NCBI RefSeq assembly: GCF_011075055.1
Contig: NC_058153.1
Coordinates: forward strand, 8,060,001 to 8,124,000
DNA: 64,000 nucleotides
Direction of reading: 5' to 3'
From: Mangifera indica
Taxonomy: Eukaryota > Streptophyta > Magnoliopsida > Sapindales > Anacardiaceae
Of the stretch, positions 37,552 to 51,545 are shown piece after piece. Each line of letters starts with the position of its first letter. The first letter of the stretch is position 1. The notes under the pieces were generated by a model. The model was not told the DNA's origin. It saw only the letters and a program-made list of their open reading frames with translations, and ran no database searches. The position numbers and the translations under genes are program-made.

Positions 37552-39414
37552 GTTGCTCGATTAGACTGTTAGCTCCTTCACATGCTTTACTACTTAAATC
37601 TACTTGCAAAACAACAAAAAGGAATGTGTAATTGAAAATACTCAGTAAGTCGGTGACCACTGGTACTTTGAATAATACATAAGGTTGATAAACCTGGTGT
37701 TCCATTTGTGAATTTGGATGTGGTCACAATTCGACACTCTTATGCCTTAACATAGGCCATCCACAAAGGTTACTAAGACCTAAACTAAAATCAACAAATC
37801 TAATCCCCCAGTAAAAGTATAAGACATGTTGCATGTCACTGTCTATCGTGCCTTACGCATTTGCCACATGACCTATTAGGCTAGCTAACTAGGACACCCA
37901 AGTCAAACGAGAAAATCTGGTCACAATCCCTCCCTTACTATATATGATAGTCACAAAACTATTGTCTAAACCATTATAGGATAACCCTTACCATGACTAT
38001 CCATGTGATACATCTTACTAACCATATAAGAAAATATTTGAAAGCTACAATCTTTTACTATGCATACTTGAGTTGAACTGAACTAAGTGGCTATATGCCT
38101 GAACACCAAGTGTATAATATCTCTCATGGGTATCCAACCCTATCATTTTCACATATATTGCCACATTCACAAATAATTGGTGGTTATCTAAATGTATACC
38201 ACTTTCCTTGACCTTTCTAATTTTTGACCTAGATCCAACTTTATTAAAGTCTCGTGTCATTTTCCATATAGTCGGATATGTCTTTTATTTCTAGCTACTT
38301 TGTTTTTCTTGCTAAGGTTTCTTATTCTTTTTTTTTTTTTAATTTCTTTTTTCCCTTTCCTTGCACTTAAACTGACGGTTCACTCTTGTGGTCACTTATT
38401 TAAGTATGGCATCCACTTTTGGAAAGTCACGCACGTGCGTGTGTCCTATAGCACACAGTTGTGTCTGCCTTTTTTTAGAACGAACGTGCAAAATGTAAAA
38501 TTTCCTATTTAGGACTAAGGACACGTTGGCCTGTATATGGCCATACATGTCATGTGTCACGATTTAGAATTGTAACCTACCATTTTCTACACTACTCTAG
38601 TTATCTTCCGATGATACAACAGGTCTGTAAGCATGCATATATGTTTTGAAGTACCCTAAATCAACTTTTCACACTCATAAACACAAAAACACCATCAAAC
38701 ATTAATCTTTAATCATTAACATCATCTATTGCATTCATCTCAAATTTATAATTATAGATTTTCACATAATAAATGTATATAATCAATCAAATTGCCAAAA
38801 AGAAGCACATATATATGCCCATATTGGCATACCTTTCTGTTTAATGTCCAAATTTACCTCACTTCTTATTCAATCTCTTTGTTTATATATACATAACTTA
38901 ATATTTGCATAACTAATAGATATCCTACATTAAAATATAGAAATAGATATCAAAACATATTCAATATCTCAATAAATCATTAAACCAAAAGGTTTCACTG
39001 AAAAACCACTCTATTTACTTGACTTTCAAAGTATAAGTGGCCTTCGAGTTGTTATAAGAGATTTCAATGATCAATGACTTCTTTCGGTGACTAAGAACCT
39101 TTTCTCTGTCTCTCTGTCTCTCTCTCTTTCTTTCTCTCTCTTGTAAGCGGTTAGGTTAACACATCTTTTATTTTGCCTTCTTGATGCAACATACAGGTGT
39201 ATAATCCCTATACACAAGCGTGTGTTATGTCGTACAACTATGGAATTCATCTAATTTTATCATGATCATGATCTTATTTAAAAATCAAATCTTGCTAATG
39301 ATGCATAGTCATGTGTACCCCTGCACAAAGATGTGTATCCCTTTGGAATTTATTAACTTAACTAAAATAAAAGAAAATAGTAGAATACCTTTGGGCTTAC
39401 TTGTGGGTGTTAGA
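37552..39414 (-). mobile_element. Gypsy element A, 3' LTR (reversed)
   Basis: In reverse complement it starts near TCTAACACCCACAAG at 39414, the same LTR start context as at 47867, 59652 and 62326. It lies downstream of the Gypsy A polyprotein. It contains a TC-rich run at about 39107-39142. The far end is not resolved. Confidence 0.6.
39107..39142. repeat. TC-rich microsatellite
   Basis: A CT/TC run with G interruptions inside the Gypsy A LTR. Confidence 0.85.
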
Positions 39415-41061
39415 ATCTTCCCTCTCTTATATGAATTTTGTCCCCAAAAATTCACTCAAATAGTTATGAAAACCACTACCTTACGTCCTATTCGACCTCC
39501 TATGTAGCTTCCTTTAATCTGGTGATTCTTCTATAAAACCTTGACTATAGGAATTTGTCAATATTGTAGCTCTTTGACTCATTGGTCCAAAATCTAAACT
39601 AAGCACTCCTTATACACCAAATTATCTACGAGCTCAACATCTTTAACTATGAGCACATTAGTTGGGTCACTAATATACTTATATAACAATGATACTTGGA
39701 ACACGTTATGAATGTGATCCTTGCCTGTTGGTAATGCAAGTTGAGAGGCAACTTTACCTATATATTCCAATACCTCAAATGGTTCTACAAACCTCGATGT
39801 TAACTTGCCTTTTTTGTCAAATCTCATAATATACTTTTAAAGAGCTACCTTAATAAACATTTTATCACCTACATAAAACTCAAGATCATGTCTCATCTGG
39901 TTTAAATAACTCTTTTGATAGTCTTCATGGTACCCTTATTATTTACCTTATCAGTCTGACATCCTCAGTCATCTTCTAGGTCATATCTAGTCCTAATGAT
40001 TGAATCAAGGCATCTCTCTCTTATGTCATCCAAATCCAATGGTGATTTCTATTTTTTGGCATATAAAGCCTCATATGTAGCTATCTTGATAGTTGCATAG
40101 TAAGTGTTGTTATATGCAAAGTCCATTAATGACAACGCGTTTATCTAACTCACTCTTCTATCTAGGAAATAAGTCCTTAACGTATCTTTTATCATATAGT
40201 GACTCTCTTTATCTAACTATTTGTCTAGGGATGATAACTTATATCGAAAGCTAACCTTGTACCCAAGGACCTCTACATACTCTACCAAAAAGCTAAAATA
40301 AACCTAATGTCTTGATTTGAAACTATCTTCCTAGGTACCTTATGAAGTCTAACTATCTCTTTAACATAGATCTAACTTTGTTGATCTGTATTCATGGTAC
40401 CGTTTACTATAATCAAATGCATCAACTTGGTCAATTGATCAACTATAACCTAAAGGCATTGTATTATTCTTTGACCCTCGATAATCTGACCATGAAATCC
40501 ATCGAGATGTGTTCTTGTTTTCATTTTGAAATACTAAAATACTATAATAGTCTTGATGGTCTCTAGTGTTCAACTTTAACTTGTTGACACACTAGACACT
40601 TAGTTGTAAAATTTGGTTTATCCTTTTTTATACTTAACCACAAAAAAAATCTCTTTAAATTCTGATACATCTTTACACTGCTAAGGTGGGTAGTGTATAA
40701 GGAACTATATGCCTTGGTGAGGATCTTGTCTCTTAAACTCTGATCTTGAAGAATGCACACTATACCCTTGAATCTCAAAATTCTTCTGTTATACTGAAAT
40801 TTACCTTAATAACCTTGGCAACTCTTTGTTTGATCCAGGCACATTAGTCATTTGAAGTATAGGCCACATAGATCTTATCTATAAGAGTTGATTGAATTTG
40901 AAGACTTGTCATTGCCCTATGATTACATCAATATATTCTTTCACAAACTCTTATTGTAGCTCTCAGTGAGTGGTATTTTATGATAAAACTACCTTTCAAC
41001 TTAGAGCATTTATAACTATGGTGGCTTTTCCAAGGTGGTATCTAATCTTACACATATAATC
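39415..41061 (-). pseudogene. Gypsy element A: integrase and C-terminal part
   Basis: On the minus strand this continues the RNase H reading split by the solo LTR, beginning DYMCKIRYHLGKA near 41055. The integrase zinc-binding region follows (40778-40563: KAYSSLYTTHLSSVKMY, FFLWLSIKKD, C-x2-C in TKCLVCQQVK), then the integrase core, and the post-integrase block at 39827-39594 (RFDKKGKLTSRFVEPFEVLE, then HNVFQVSLLYKY). This arrangement is typical of plant Gypsy elements of the Del/Tekay-Reina type. Stops and frameshifts show it is dead. Confidence 0.85.
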
Positions 41062-42212
41062 TGTAACATCCGAATTCAGGTGTGTCAGTAAACTGCACTT
41101 CCAAAATTACCCCTAGAGTTGATTTTATAACTTGTTGTGTAAAGAAATTACAAAAGAATCATAGAAAACTACTAAATGAGCAATATTTTTCAAAGGGGGT
41201 AAAATGGTCATTTTATAAAGATTCAAGGGACAAAGTGGGAATTAAAATTGAAGGACACACTTGAAATTATATGGTGGTGCTAAGGGTTTTTGGTAATTGG
41301 CTAAGGATAAAATAGTAATTTATGGAAAAGATTAAGGGCAAAATGGTCCAATAGGCTTATAAATTTATTTCTATTCATTTTCTCTTCCATTTTGCCGAGA
41401 ACCTCCATTGTTTGAGCTAAAAACTTTCCTTAACCAAAATTCGTCCAAAAACCTAGCTAAACCACCTAATTTCCAGAGGCCCCAGTTATAAAAAGTGTAG
41501 ATCTGTCAATTCTGGTCAGTTCTAAGGTAAGAAATTTAATTTTTAAGATATGTGAAATTTGGGAGTTTGATGAATGATCATATTTTTGATTGATTAAGGT
41601 TGCCAAGAAGAAGAAAAGAAGGTGAATAAGCTTAAATCACCTATTTGGCAAAGAAAAGGTAAGAATTTCATACTTTACATACTTGAAGTAAATTTGAGTT
41701 AGGTTATTTAAATAACCTTTACTTATATCAGTATGTAAGGTATTAGAATTAAGGTGATTTATGCTTAAAAAGATAAAGAAATTCATTAAGATTCATGATG
41801 TAATTTTTGGCCATAAGGGTAAAAAGGTAATTTTGGCCATAAGGGCAAAAATATCATTTTATGCGATATAGGTTAATGTTGTTTAATTATGTGCATGTTA
41901 TGTGAAATAACCCTTATATTAAGCCTATATTGTATAATTGAAATTAATTTGAGGCATGATATATATATATATATATATAGAAATGCGTGAGAAAATAATA
42001 TGATGTTTGAGAATGAATGAAAAGAATAAGGGAAAATAACAAATGCGCATATTTCATAATATGGTTATATATGCATACATGAGGAATCATAACATATGCA
42101 TGATTTAGAAAAAAATAAAGAAAGAGGAAAAATATTTTCTAAGTCATGCATGCTTTCATAATGACTCATATGATACAGGAAAGCAGAAAACATACTTAAA
42201 ATCCTTACACGC

Positions 42213-42394
42213 CAGCTGTACTGTGTGGACAACAAATAAAATAATCGGTTGTACTGTGTGGACAACCAGCTGTACTGTATGGACAACAAAGAAAAGAAAA
42301 ATATCAGCTGTACTGTGTGGATAGCAAAAGAAAAATATCAGCTGTACTGTATGGACAGCAATGAAAAATATTAGCTGTACTGTGTGGACAGCAA
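42213..42394. repeat. Minisatellite, six copies of a CAGCTGTACTGTGTGGACA-type unit
   Basis: Six units of a core of about 19-22 bp, starting near 42213, 42246, 42267, 42305, 42339 and 42371, separated by short A-rich spacers of variable length. Each core begins with CAGCTG or a close variant (TTAGCTG, CGGTTG). It lies in the solo LTR. Confidence 0.9.
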
Positions 42395-42947
42395 AGAAAA
42401 AAAAATATGCGTGTAAGAGAGAATTATACTTTGTATGGTGACTGCAAGTACTATCATATGTAGTCTAAATCGATCAATGAGAAAGAGAGAGAAACAAATT
42501 AGTAAATATTTTATGAAAGTCATTTGCATTAGAATTATGCATACAAGCCTGTGTGGCTGATAAAGAATTGAGAAAGATGTACGATCAGAAAATAGAAATG
42601 TCATGGCACTCATACATGCATAAATCATAATGAGTGAATCATATTTGTATAGTAAGGAAATGAGTAAATGTGTGAAATAAAAGAATTATGATATGTGTTA
42701 AGTGCGTGTTCTGTGTCAATTATTTTGTTGTAAATAACTCAAACACGCTGAGTATGGAAAAAATTAATACTGGTATGAAATACTTTAAGTGTTTAGTATG
42801 ATTTTCTTATTGAGCCATAGTCGCTCACTCCGTTTAATTTAATATTTTACAGGTAAAGAAATGCAGCAAAGGTTCCCGGGGAGCACTAATGAGACATGAG
42901 GCTAAGGGAGGAAGGCACCATAATTTTGTGATTTAAATGTTATGATG

Positions 42948-42986
42948 TATATGTAATATATATATATATATATATTACATATACAT

Positions 42987-43017
<31 letters not shown>

Positions 43018-43132
43018 CATATACATACATATACATATACATACATATACATATATATACATATATATATATATACATACATATACATATATATACATAT
43101 ATATATATACATACATATACATATATATACAT

Positions 43133-43220
<88 letters not shown>

Positions 43221-43282
43221 GTATATACATATACATATACATATACATATCTATACATATACATATACATATATACATATAC

Positions 43283-43317
<35 letters not shown>

Positions 43318-43331
43318 CATATATATATATG
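42948..43331. repeat. TA and TATACA-type microsatellite
   Basis: About 380 bp of TA runs mixed with CATATA and ACATAT units, including an uninterrupted TA tract at about 43141-43214. The Tyr/Ile/Met/Val frames over it are artefacts. Confidence 0.95.
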
Positions 43332-43586
43332 ACTAGTTTTGAAAATTGGTTATAAAGTTTCTGTGGATGATAATTTTTATGATAGTTATTATTATGTACT
43401 TATTTTATTTATTATGATTATGTGATAAAAATCCAGTCGATTGGTAGGACTGGTTTATGTGAATTGTTAATTGAGAGTGTTACAGGGCATAATTAATTAA
43501 AAAGAGAAAAAATTCCCCGGGCCCTCTAAAATAGGGGAACTCATGCCGTTTTTCTGTAACACACCCAATGGTTAGGAGAGGTTACA

Positions 43587-45283
43587 TAATCTTTCAATAA
43601 ATCTGACCACCGCCTTTGTCTTATGTTGAACTCCCTTTGTGTAAATAAATACTTTAGCTTTTATGGTTTGTGTATGTATTACTCTTGATACTGTAAAAAT
43701 AATGTCGTCATATCTTACGAGCTAACATGATAACTATTAACTCAAGGTCGTGTGTCAGGTACTTGATTTCATAATCCTTCAATTGATGGTATTTCAATAG
43801 GCCCTAACATATGGACATTTTGTTAGGGCCTACTCAGATACCATCTATCAAGACTATATCTCTTAGAAAAGTCAGTTTAATAAGAATTCACACTTGGAAA
43901 ACTTGGCATACAACTGTTTCTCTCTTAGTCTTTTTAACACAGATCTCAAATGCTACACACGCTCCTCTTGAATCTTGAAATACACTAGGATGTCATGTAT
44001 AAACAACACTAAGAAGTTATCTAAGCAATCTTGGAACATTTGTTCATAAGGTCTATATATATTATAAGGGCATTAGTTATGTTGAATGGCATAACCACGA
44101 ACTCATAAAGCCCATATTTGCTTCTAAATGCAGTCTTAGGTATATCTTGCTCAACAACCTAGACTTAATGATAACTTGACCTCAGGTTGATCTTAGAGAA
44201 TACTGAAAAGTCTAACAAGTTATTTATCTTTAGAAGTGGGTATTTATTTTTCATTGTTGTTTTGTTCAATTCTTAATAGTTGATACATATTCTCATAAAT
44301 CCATCTTTTTTTTCACAATCAAGATTAGTGTAACCTATGACGAGTCGTTAGATTTGATAAAACCTTCTCTCTTGGGTGCTGACCTTAAAAGGCTATCAAG
44401 GAAAACATTTGAAAATTTCTACACTATTGGAGTATCTTTCATACTAGAGACTACTTCATCTGACTTGTTCACAATATCTGCCAAATATGTGATGTACCCC
44501 TTTCTTAGCATTTTTCTTACGTTGACACTATTGATCATCATACTGTGAACTTGACCCTCTTTAAAATTAATTTGTTTACCATTGTATAAACTAAACCAAA
44601 CCTTTTTTTTCTATAATCTATTTTTACCTTATATCTGCTCAAAAAGGCCATGTTGAGTATTTCATGAAAATTAGGCATGTTTATCACTATCAAGTCTACA
44701 ACCATCTCTCGAACTCCTAGAGATATTGTCTCTCCAATCAATATATGGTTGCTATAAGCCCTATTTTCATCCAGCATTTTTATACTAATCAATAAGACTA
44801 TCATGGGCTCCAACCCTAATTTCTCTGTTATGCCACTAACAATAAAATTCTTTATAGCACTAGAGTCAATTATTGTATACAAATGACAAGTATGAAAGAT
44901 TAACTGACCCATCACTGTTGTCGAGCTGACAAAGTGGTCAAACTTCTAGCACTTATAGCATATATCTTAACCAACTAGGTACTCACAGATGTCTTTACCC
45001 ATATCTGCCATAAGTAAGGGATCATCACACCTCGACTTATCCTTTCTTCTCTCCTTTTATCCTTCCAGTTCTTTTTATTTCTATATTGGAATGACCTTTT
45101 ACGTCTAAAATCCCTATTGTCACTATTTTAATTACCACCTATAATCATCTGGCTTTATTATTGGGATAAGGCTATTAGCACAAGCTGGTCTGGTACCCCC
45201 TTCTCTTAGGTTATCTTTTACCTTATAGCTTTTAACCTTAATGTTTTGCTTAGGGCCTTTGATAAAGATCTAGGAGGATTATC
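43587..45283 (-). pseudogene. Gypsy element A: gag tail, protease, RT and start of RNase H
   Basis: Minus-strand reading, upstream of the solo LTR. A basic gag tail is seen at about 45230-44960. The protease region is at 44915-44538 (VIN-NFHEILNMAFLSRY; the catalytic D-S/T-G block reads IDSSAIKNFI, the Gly lost). Next is a GYITYLADIV linker and an RT region (about 44400-43850) with many stops, then RNase H (THDLEL-IVIMLARKIWRHY type with YTNHKS) up to the insertion at 43586. The missing Gly and the stops show inactivation. Confidence 0.82.
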
Positions 45284-46075
45284 TTATTAGAGTAGATGTC
45301 CTAGAGCTAATTGATTTGAAATTTATAATTGTAATTTATCTCATTAATTAATAAAAGGATTTATAATTATTCAGTTCATATGTTTTTCTATTATATGGTT
45401 ATGTTAATAATATGCCTTCAAAATGGTAGAATTGTGACAAGAGAATTAGACAACTGATTGTAGGAACCCTATGCACACATTAGATAGTCATTTTAGAAAT
45501 GTTTATAATTCTGATATCATAATGAGCAAAGACACTTGTAATGGTGATGAGATTATTATAGTATTGAGTAATCCACTAAAAGGTATCTATAGTTCTCATG
45601 TGTCGAAACTATTTGTTAATGGTTTGGTATAACATATAGGTACACATTATAGATGTGTTCATCAGACAAACTCTACTAGAAGATATCCATATGGATAGTT
45701 GCTATAGTGTCTATAGAAAAACTCCTCTAAATACCACGAATGCATATGATCCTTTGACTTGAGGTTACTAGACCATCTTGTGTAAGGATCGATATGGTTT
45801 GACACTATCTAATGTATCACTGTAATAGGGATATCATAAAAATAATGAATGACCATATGGTGAGATACATGAAGGCTATGGTTGATCAATAATGACTTCA
45901 TCACTCTTGATCACAAGAGTGAATATCTCATATATGAATGCTAAAAGACATTCATAACTGCTTGAATCTTTGCCCATAATAAGATAAGATTTAGTCTAAT
46001 TTGTATAAATCATTAATATGTATCATTCATATCGAGAAAATACTAAGATACACACACTTCTATGCAAATTTTAAT
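45284..46075 (+). mobile_element. Copia LTR, 5' part
   Basis: It starts near TATTAGAGTAGATGTCCTAGAGC, the family LTR start, and follows the LTR at 17167 in order (ATGCCTTCAAAATGGTAGA, TTCTCATGTGTCG, then ATATCGAG). It stops after the middle; the 3' half is absent. Confidence 0.7.
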
Positions 46076-47867
46076 TATTAATTAGCCAAGTGTTAAATTA
46101 GATTTTTATTCCTAAAACTTTACAAAATAAATGTTTAACTTGTAGACTCAAGGAAATTTCAGTTTTTAGTTCCAATTCAATGATATTTGAACCAAAATCT
46201 AATTCCTAATCTTGAAGAGCATGTAGGCATCTCAAGAGGCATGTTAAGGGCATAATGGAATACCACCATACATAATTTGCACAAAAAACAATCACAGTTT
46301 AGGAAGAAAAACTACCTAGCCATGCTTAAGTTTAAAATGTAGTAAGTGCACTAGTAGCAAGATGTAGTATAGACAAAACTGCCCAGATAGGTGTTGTCTA
46401 GTGATGTACCAGCCCTATCTCAAGAAGAGACAATGTAGAGGTTGCCTTTCCACTTTCTAATTGCCGAAGCTTAAGCTACCACCCTTGTTGACCTATAGAA
46501 TAGACTCTATCCAGACACATATTGTAGTATGGAACAACCTTACTGTATAATATTCAACTCTCTCTTTAAGTTAGACCAAGTCTTTATGTGAACCATGCAA
46601 AAATAATCCAATTTAACTAAGGATTAGGGTTCTTGTATCCTAGTAATAACTTCCATCCCAGTTTCAAATAGGAAAATGATCTTTATGGACTTCATAAAAT
46701 TGTAGCATAGAATGTTTAGATGAATTTAGGCTTTTGAATCACCTCAATTGGACATCGAAAGCCTTGGATATGGCCTTTTAAATATTTAATGTTCAGATAA
46801 AAATCCTACTCTGATTAGAATACAAACTAGCTTTCTAGATCTACCTTTGAAGTGACTTTTGGAATCTCAAATGAACTCAAATTTTGGCCCATAATACCAT
46901 TCCAAAAAGCTTAGGATGTCCTCTACAAAAACTCTGAAAGCTTATTCCTTATTCTGGAACTCTAAGTTAGTTAAACACCTATAAGAAACACTAAAGGTTG
47001 AAATCACTAAAATGCTCGAATTTTCTAATTAAAAGCTTAATTCATTATAACCTATCCAACCATGCCTTAACCATAAAAATAAACATAAACTAATACAATA
47101 GGGCATAAAATACTCCTAAAAGATCAAATGCAAGGAAATACATAATGAAAATACACACTCATTAATCATCAAACAACCAAACTTCTCATTTAAGCACTAA
47201 TTATGAGAAACAACCATAACAATATAGTCTATATTTTATCATGGTGGGGATTTGATTACTTAATTCTAGAGCTTGATTATTCAATGCATGTCATATAACC
47301 AAAAGAGAAATAAACTTTTAATGTTCAAATGAATCATTATACTCAATTCCATTCTGATTCTAGTATTAGTCATTGTTATATGATCACAAACTCATCAAAG
47401 ACATCTATTAGAAATAGCGATAATTTTTTTAGCCCTATTTACCTTAAATGCACAACAAAAACACAATCAAAATAGGCTTCCTTCTCTCAAGCTTTTCCTT
47501 CTCCATATCATCGAAAAACAATCATCCAAATTACAAACATAGAACTTGGTTGATCAACTCTCATACTTCCTCTTTTTCTAGAAAAATCACGAGTTTTAGA
47601 ATTAGGAATAATAATCCTTAAAACATAGTAACGTGTCTTACCTAAACTGGAACATGTAACAATATACATAGTCGTGTATCATATGATTCAAATTTTATGT
47701 GGAATCAAGCTTATCTGAATGATATGACATGACACACTAGCATAGCCTTTCTATACACAATCATGTGTCACCCAAAACTTAAACTTTGACTTTCAAATTA
47801 TATTGACTTAAGCATAAACTTATACAAAAGACTATTTTACCCTTGACACATACCTACGAGTGTTATA
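46076..47867 (-). mobile_element. Gypsy element B, 3' LTR (reversed)
   Basis: In reverse it starts TATAACACTCGTAGG at 47867, preceded by the polyprotein end of element B. It shares with the LTR fragment at 58541-59652 the TTCCTTCTCT...AAGCTTTTCCTTCTCCAT segment and the ACTATTTTACCCTTGA block. The far end abuts the Copia LTR fragment and is not exact. Confidence 0.65.
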
Positions 47868-50800
47868 ATTCTTTCCCTTTTATTGGAATTTTGACCCTGA
47901 AATTCAGTGGAAATAGCTTAGGATATTTATCTCTCATGGTCTATTTCATTTCTCATGTAACCTCTTCAATCTTGTGATTCCTTTAAAGAATTTTAACTAA
48001 GGAAATCTATCGGTTTCTCTGCTACTTGATCCTCTTATCTAAGATTTGAATTGGTCTCTTATCATAACTTAAATACTATGATAGTTAAATCTCCTCAATC
48101 CTCAAAACATGGGAAAGATCTCAATATACTTGCGTAATGATGAGACATAGAAAACATCATGAATATGATCCATGGTTATCAATAATGCATGTTTATAAGC
48201 TACCTAATCAACCCGCTCCACTATCTCATATAGTTCAATATACTTGGGAGCTAACTTATCTTTTCTCTTGAACCTTATCATATGTTTAAATAAGGTAACT
48301 ATGATGAAAAATTTGTCACCTATACTGAGTTCTAGATTTTAACATCTTTGATCCACATAGTTTTTTTATCAATCTTGGGCATGTTTCATTCTCTATCTAA
48401 CTAGTTAAACATCTTTAATCATCTTTTGAGTCAACTCTGGTCCAAAAGACTGAATTAAGGCATCTTTCTCATCGAACTTATCCCAATGTAGAAGAAGACA
48501 CCTCCTACCATAAAGTGCCTCATACGGTGTCATCTGAATCATTGTTTTATCAATGTTATTATAGGCGAACACTACTAAGGGTAACATCTAAACCCAACTT
48601 ACCTTATGGTTTAAACAGTAGGCTCTCAGTATAACCTCTAACATCTGGTTGGTCTTCTCAGTCTGACTATCTATTTATAAGTGAAAAGTTATATTGAATG
48701 TCAAATTAGTGTTCAATGATCTGTTTACACTCTTTTAAAAAGTTGGTAGGAACCTCATGTCTCTATCAGATACTATAGTCTAGACACATCATACGACTTG
48801 ATAATCTCTTAGATATATAACTTCCTTAGTTGATTTGTGGAGGTAGTGTCTTTAATAAGTAGGCAATGTGTTAACGTGGTTAATCTGTCAACTATTGCCT
48901 AAACTGCATTATATCCACTCTAAAACCTTGAGAGCCCAATAATGAAGCCCATAAAAACATGCTCCTAGTTTCATTTATGTACACTCAGAGGTTGAAGCAA
49001 TCCTAATAGTCTTCGGTATTCAACCTTAATCTACTAACAAGTGAGACACTTGACCATATACTCATTCATATATTTCTTCATGTTGGACCACTATAAACTT
49101 TTCCTCAAATTCTGATATATCTTTACACCCCTAAAATGGGTAGTGTAAAGAGAACTATGAGCCTCTAAAAAAATCTTTTGCTTTAATTCTAACACCAGTG
49201 GAACATAAACTCTGCCTCTAAACTTAAGAACATCATCTATCACCTAAAAGTCCAACTCGAGACCATTATGAGTTCTTTGAATCCTCTACTTATACCAATC
49301 ATTTTAAAGGTAAGTTGTCTTGATCTCCTCTACTAATTTGGATTTGATCTCTAACTTGGCTAAAACCCAAATTACTAACTCAGTTTGCTTATGATCTAGA
49401 TTTATCTGAATCCTCTTTTAAATCATCAACTATGACAAGAATATTTTTCTATTAAAGGTTTGTGCAACTATGTTAGTTTTGTTCAAATGATACTTGATAT
49501 CATAGTCATAATCCTTCCCTAGCTCAAGCCATCTCATTTGCCTCATATTAAGCTCTTTTTAAGAGAAGAAATATTTGAGGTTGTTATGGTCAATAAATAT
49601 TACATATAACCCTATATAAGTAGTGCCCCCAAATCTTAAAAGTGAGCTCTAATGTTGTTAACTTCAAATCATGAATGAGGTATTTGGACTTGAAATCTTT
49701 AAACTATCTTGAGACATATGTTATAACATTACCTCGCTACATTAACAGTACTCACAAACTATTATGAGATGCATGGGTGTATAGATCATACTCGAACCCT
49801 TCATCTGGTAAGTCAACATTGGAGCAAAAATCAAATAAGATGCATTGGTGCATAAATCATGGGTACCTAATCTTTTTCAACTTTCTGTAGTTTATATAGA
49901 TATTTATGGACCTATTTTTCATCTTGACAAATAAGATAAAAGCTCCCTAAGAAGAGTGACTCGATCTAATAAACTATTCTCTAGTAACTCTTAAAGTTTT
50001 TTCTTAATTTTTGTAGTTCGAATGAGGCTACTCTATAAGATGTCTTGGAGATAAGTGTTATGCTCAGTGTTAGTTCAATATTGAACTCTACCTCTTGCTT
50101 AAAAGCTAATTTTGGTAACTCTATCGAGAATATATCTAAAAAATTAAAAATAACTGGTGCCCCCTATATACTTGAGTTTAACTCCTCGTTACTCACTATA
50201 TGGGCTAAGAAACCTATGCTCATTTTACTTAACATCTTTTTTAATTTTACTATGTTGATCAATATGCTCTTGATACAACCCTTACCAAACTCAAATTGAT
50301 CTCTATTTTTAAGGCTAAACTAAACTTTCTTTTATCAATAATCAATCTTTGTTCCATTCCTCCCCAAGAAATCTACTTGTAAAATAATGTCAAACTCTAG
50401 ATCTTAAACACCATCAAGTCCATAAGAAGTTGTCTACCATGTGCCTCAACAGTCCATCCCATCATTATCTCATCACTAACTATTGATCCACTATCTAGCA
50501 ACTCTATCTTAACTCTTTGGGCCATCTTGACTAGTTGTACTCTTAATCTCTTAACTATACTCTTGGCTAGGAAATAATAAGTAGCACCATAATCAATCAA
50601 AATATAAATAAGAGTAATAAGGAAAGAAATCTAACTAGTAACAACTATTGGATTGGTCTCAACTAGTCCTTAGATGATGGTGTATACTTTGAAAGTGACT
50701 TCCCCTACTAGCTACTCGACTTAAATTAAAGCCCCGAGATAAGATTTAACTATGTGTCTTGGCTAAAAACACTTGTAATAAACTACTTGCCTTGTTAGTT

Positions 50801-50900
50801 ATTCTCTTTTATTATGTCTGCCACATCTTTGACTAGCCAGAATATCAGGTCTTCTCTACTTATTGTAGTTTGACTAGGCCTATTTTGTAGGATGTCTTAA
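47868..50900 (-). pseudogene. Gypsy element B polyprotein, heavily decayed
   Basis: Minus strand, upstream to downstream. A protease region is at 50600-50397; it starts MIDYGATYYFLAKS, with Tyr where the usual D-S/T-G motif has Ser or Thr. An RT region follows. RNase H is near 49640-49450 (LNMRQMRWLELGKDYDYDIKYHLNK). The integrase zinc-binding region is near 49120-49000 (C-x2-C as VKCLTC). An integrase core is at 48900-48400, with the open 48587-48405 part (FAYNNIDKTMIQMTPYEALYGRRC) as its C-terminal end. A post-integrase block is near 48300-47950 (RFKRKDKLAPKYIEL, HIHDVFYVSSLRKYI). It is the same order and type as element A. Stops are frequent. Confidence 0.85.
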
Positions 50901-51545
50901 GTGACAAATACGTATCCTAAGATACACACTAGACTACCCGATATATGAACTGAACCTGATTAATAATAATAAAAGCTTTCCTAAATCTTAAATATCAAAT
51001 TCGAGCTTTTCATTATTGGTCAATTAGGGTTACGTTATACTGTTGAAAATCCTAGATTTCTATTATATGATGGATACCATGCAATATGATGTAAAATTAG
51101 TCGACGGGTGTCTAGAGTAATATTTCTGTCATTCCCTAGATTCTATTATTTGTGGGAGTGATGGGGTATCATGTCTGGAAAGCATAATGGGTTGAATTTA
51201 ACTAGTCTAGAGTACTTAGATCTATTATATGTTGTGCTCAAAGCTAGAGGCTCAGATGAATCATAGCTTGCGTTTGGAATACAAAAGGAAATAGTTTCCT
51301 AGTTATTGAGCTTGATGGACTTAGATCTATTATCTACGGTTTCTCAAGTTTGATAAAAACTTGATTCCCCACTAGAAAGTGATCTACTGAACGTTCTGAA
51401 TCTTTAGCTAAGGAAGTATGAGATTTGAATAAAATAGTGGGAGCTAATAAGATTAAGTTTCTTGGTAATTAATGTTGACTTTGTTGTTTCTTATAGCATT
51501 CTCTCTTGTGATATAAAATTTTGAAATGTTAATGGTAAACAATAT
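50901..51545. other. Unassigned stretch before Copia element D
   Basis: No clear LTR or primer-binding site was found here. Either the 5' end of element D was lost or it has decayed beyond recognition. Confidence 0.4.

Larger units (their letters stand above)
41062..43586. mobile_element. Gypsy-type solo LTR inserted into RNase H of element A
   Basis: A 2525-bp unit starting TGTAAC and ending GTTACA (perfect 6-bp inverted ends) with identical 5-bp flanks TAATC at 41057-41061 and 43587-43591. Removing it and one TAATC joins the minus-strand RNase H frame exactly at the conserved LLKDY-to-YHxGKA junction. It carries no coding sequence, so it is a solo LTR or a non-coding LTR unit. It contains a 19-bp-core minisatellite and a long TA-rich microsatellite. 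Confidence 0.88.

Noticed and set aside
42213..42394. Regularly repeated unit that could suggest a CRISPR array
   Set aside because: The spacers are short, A-rich and alike, and the setting is a plant LTR. It is a minisatellite.
42902..43320. Long minus-strand frames made of Tyr, Ile, Met and Val
   Set aside because: They are translations of the TA/CATATA microsatellite inside the solo LTR.
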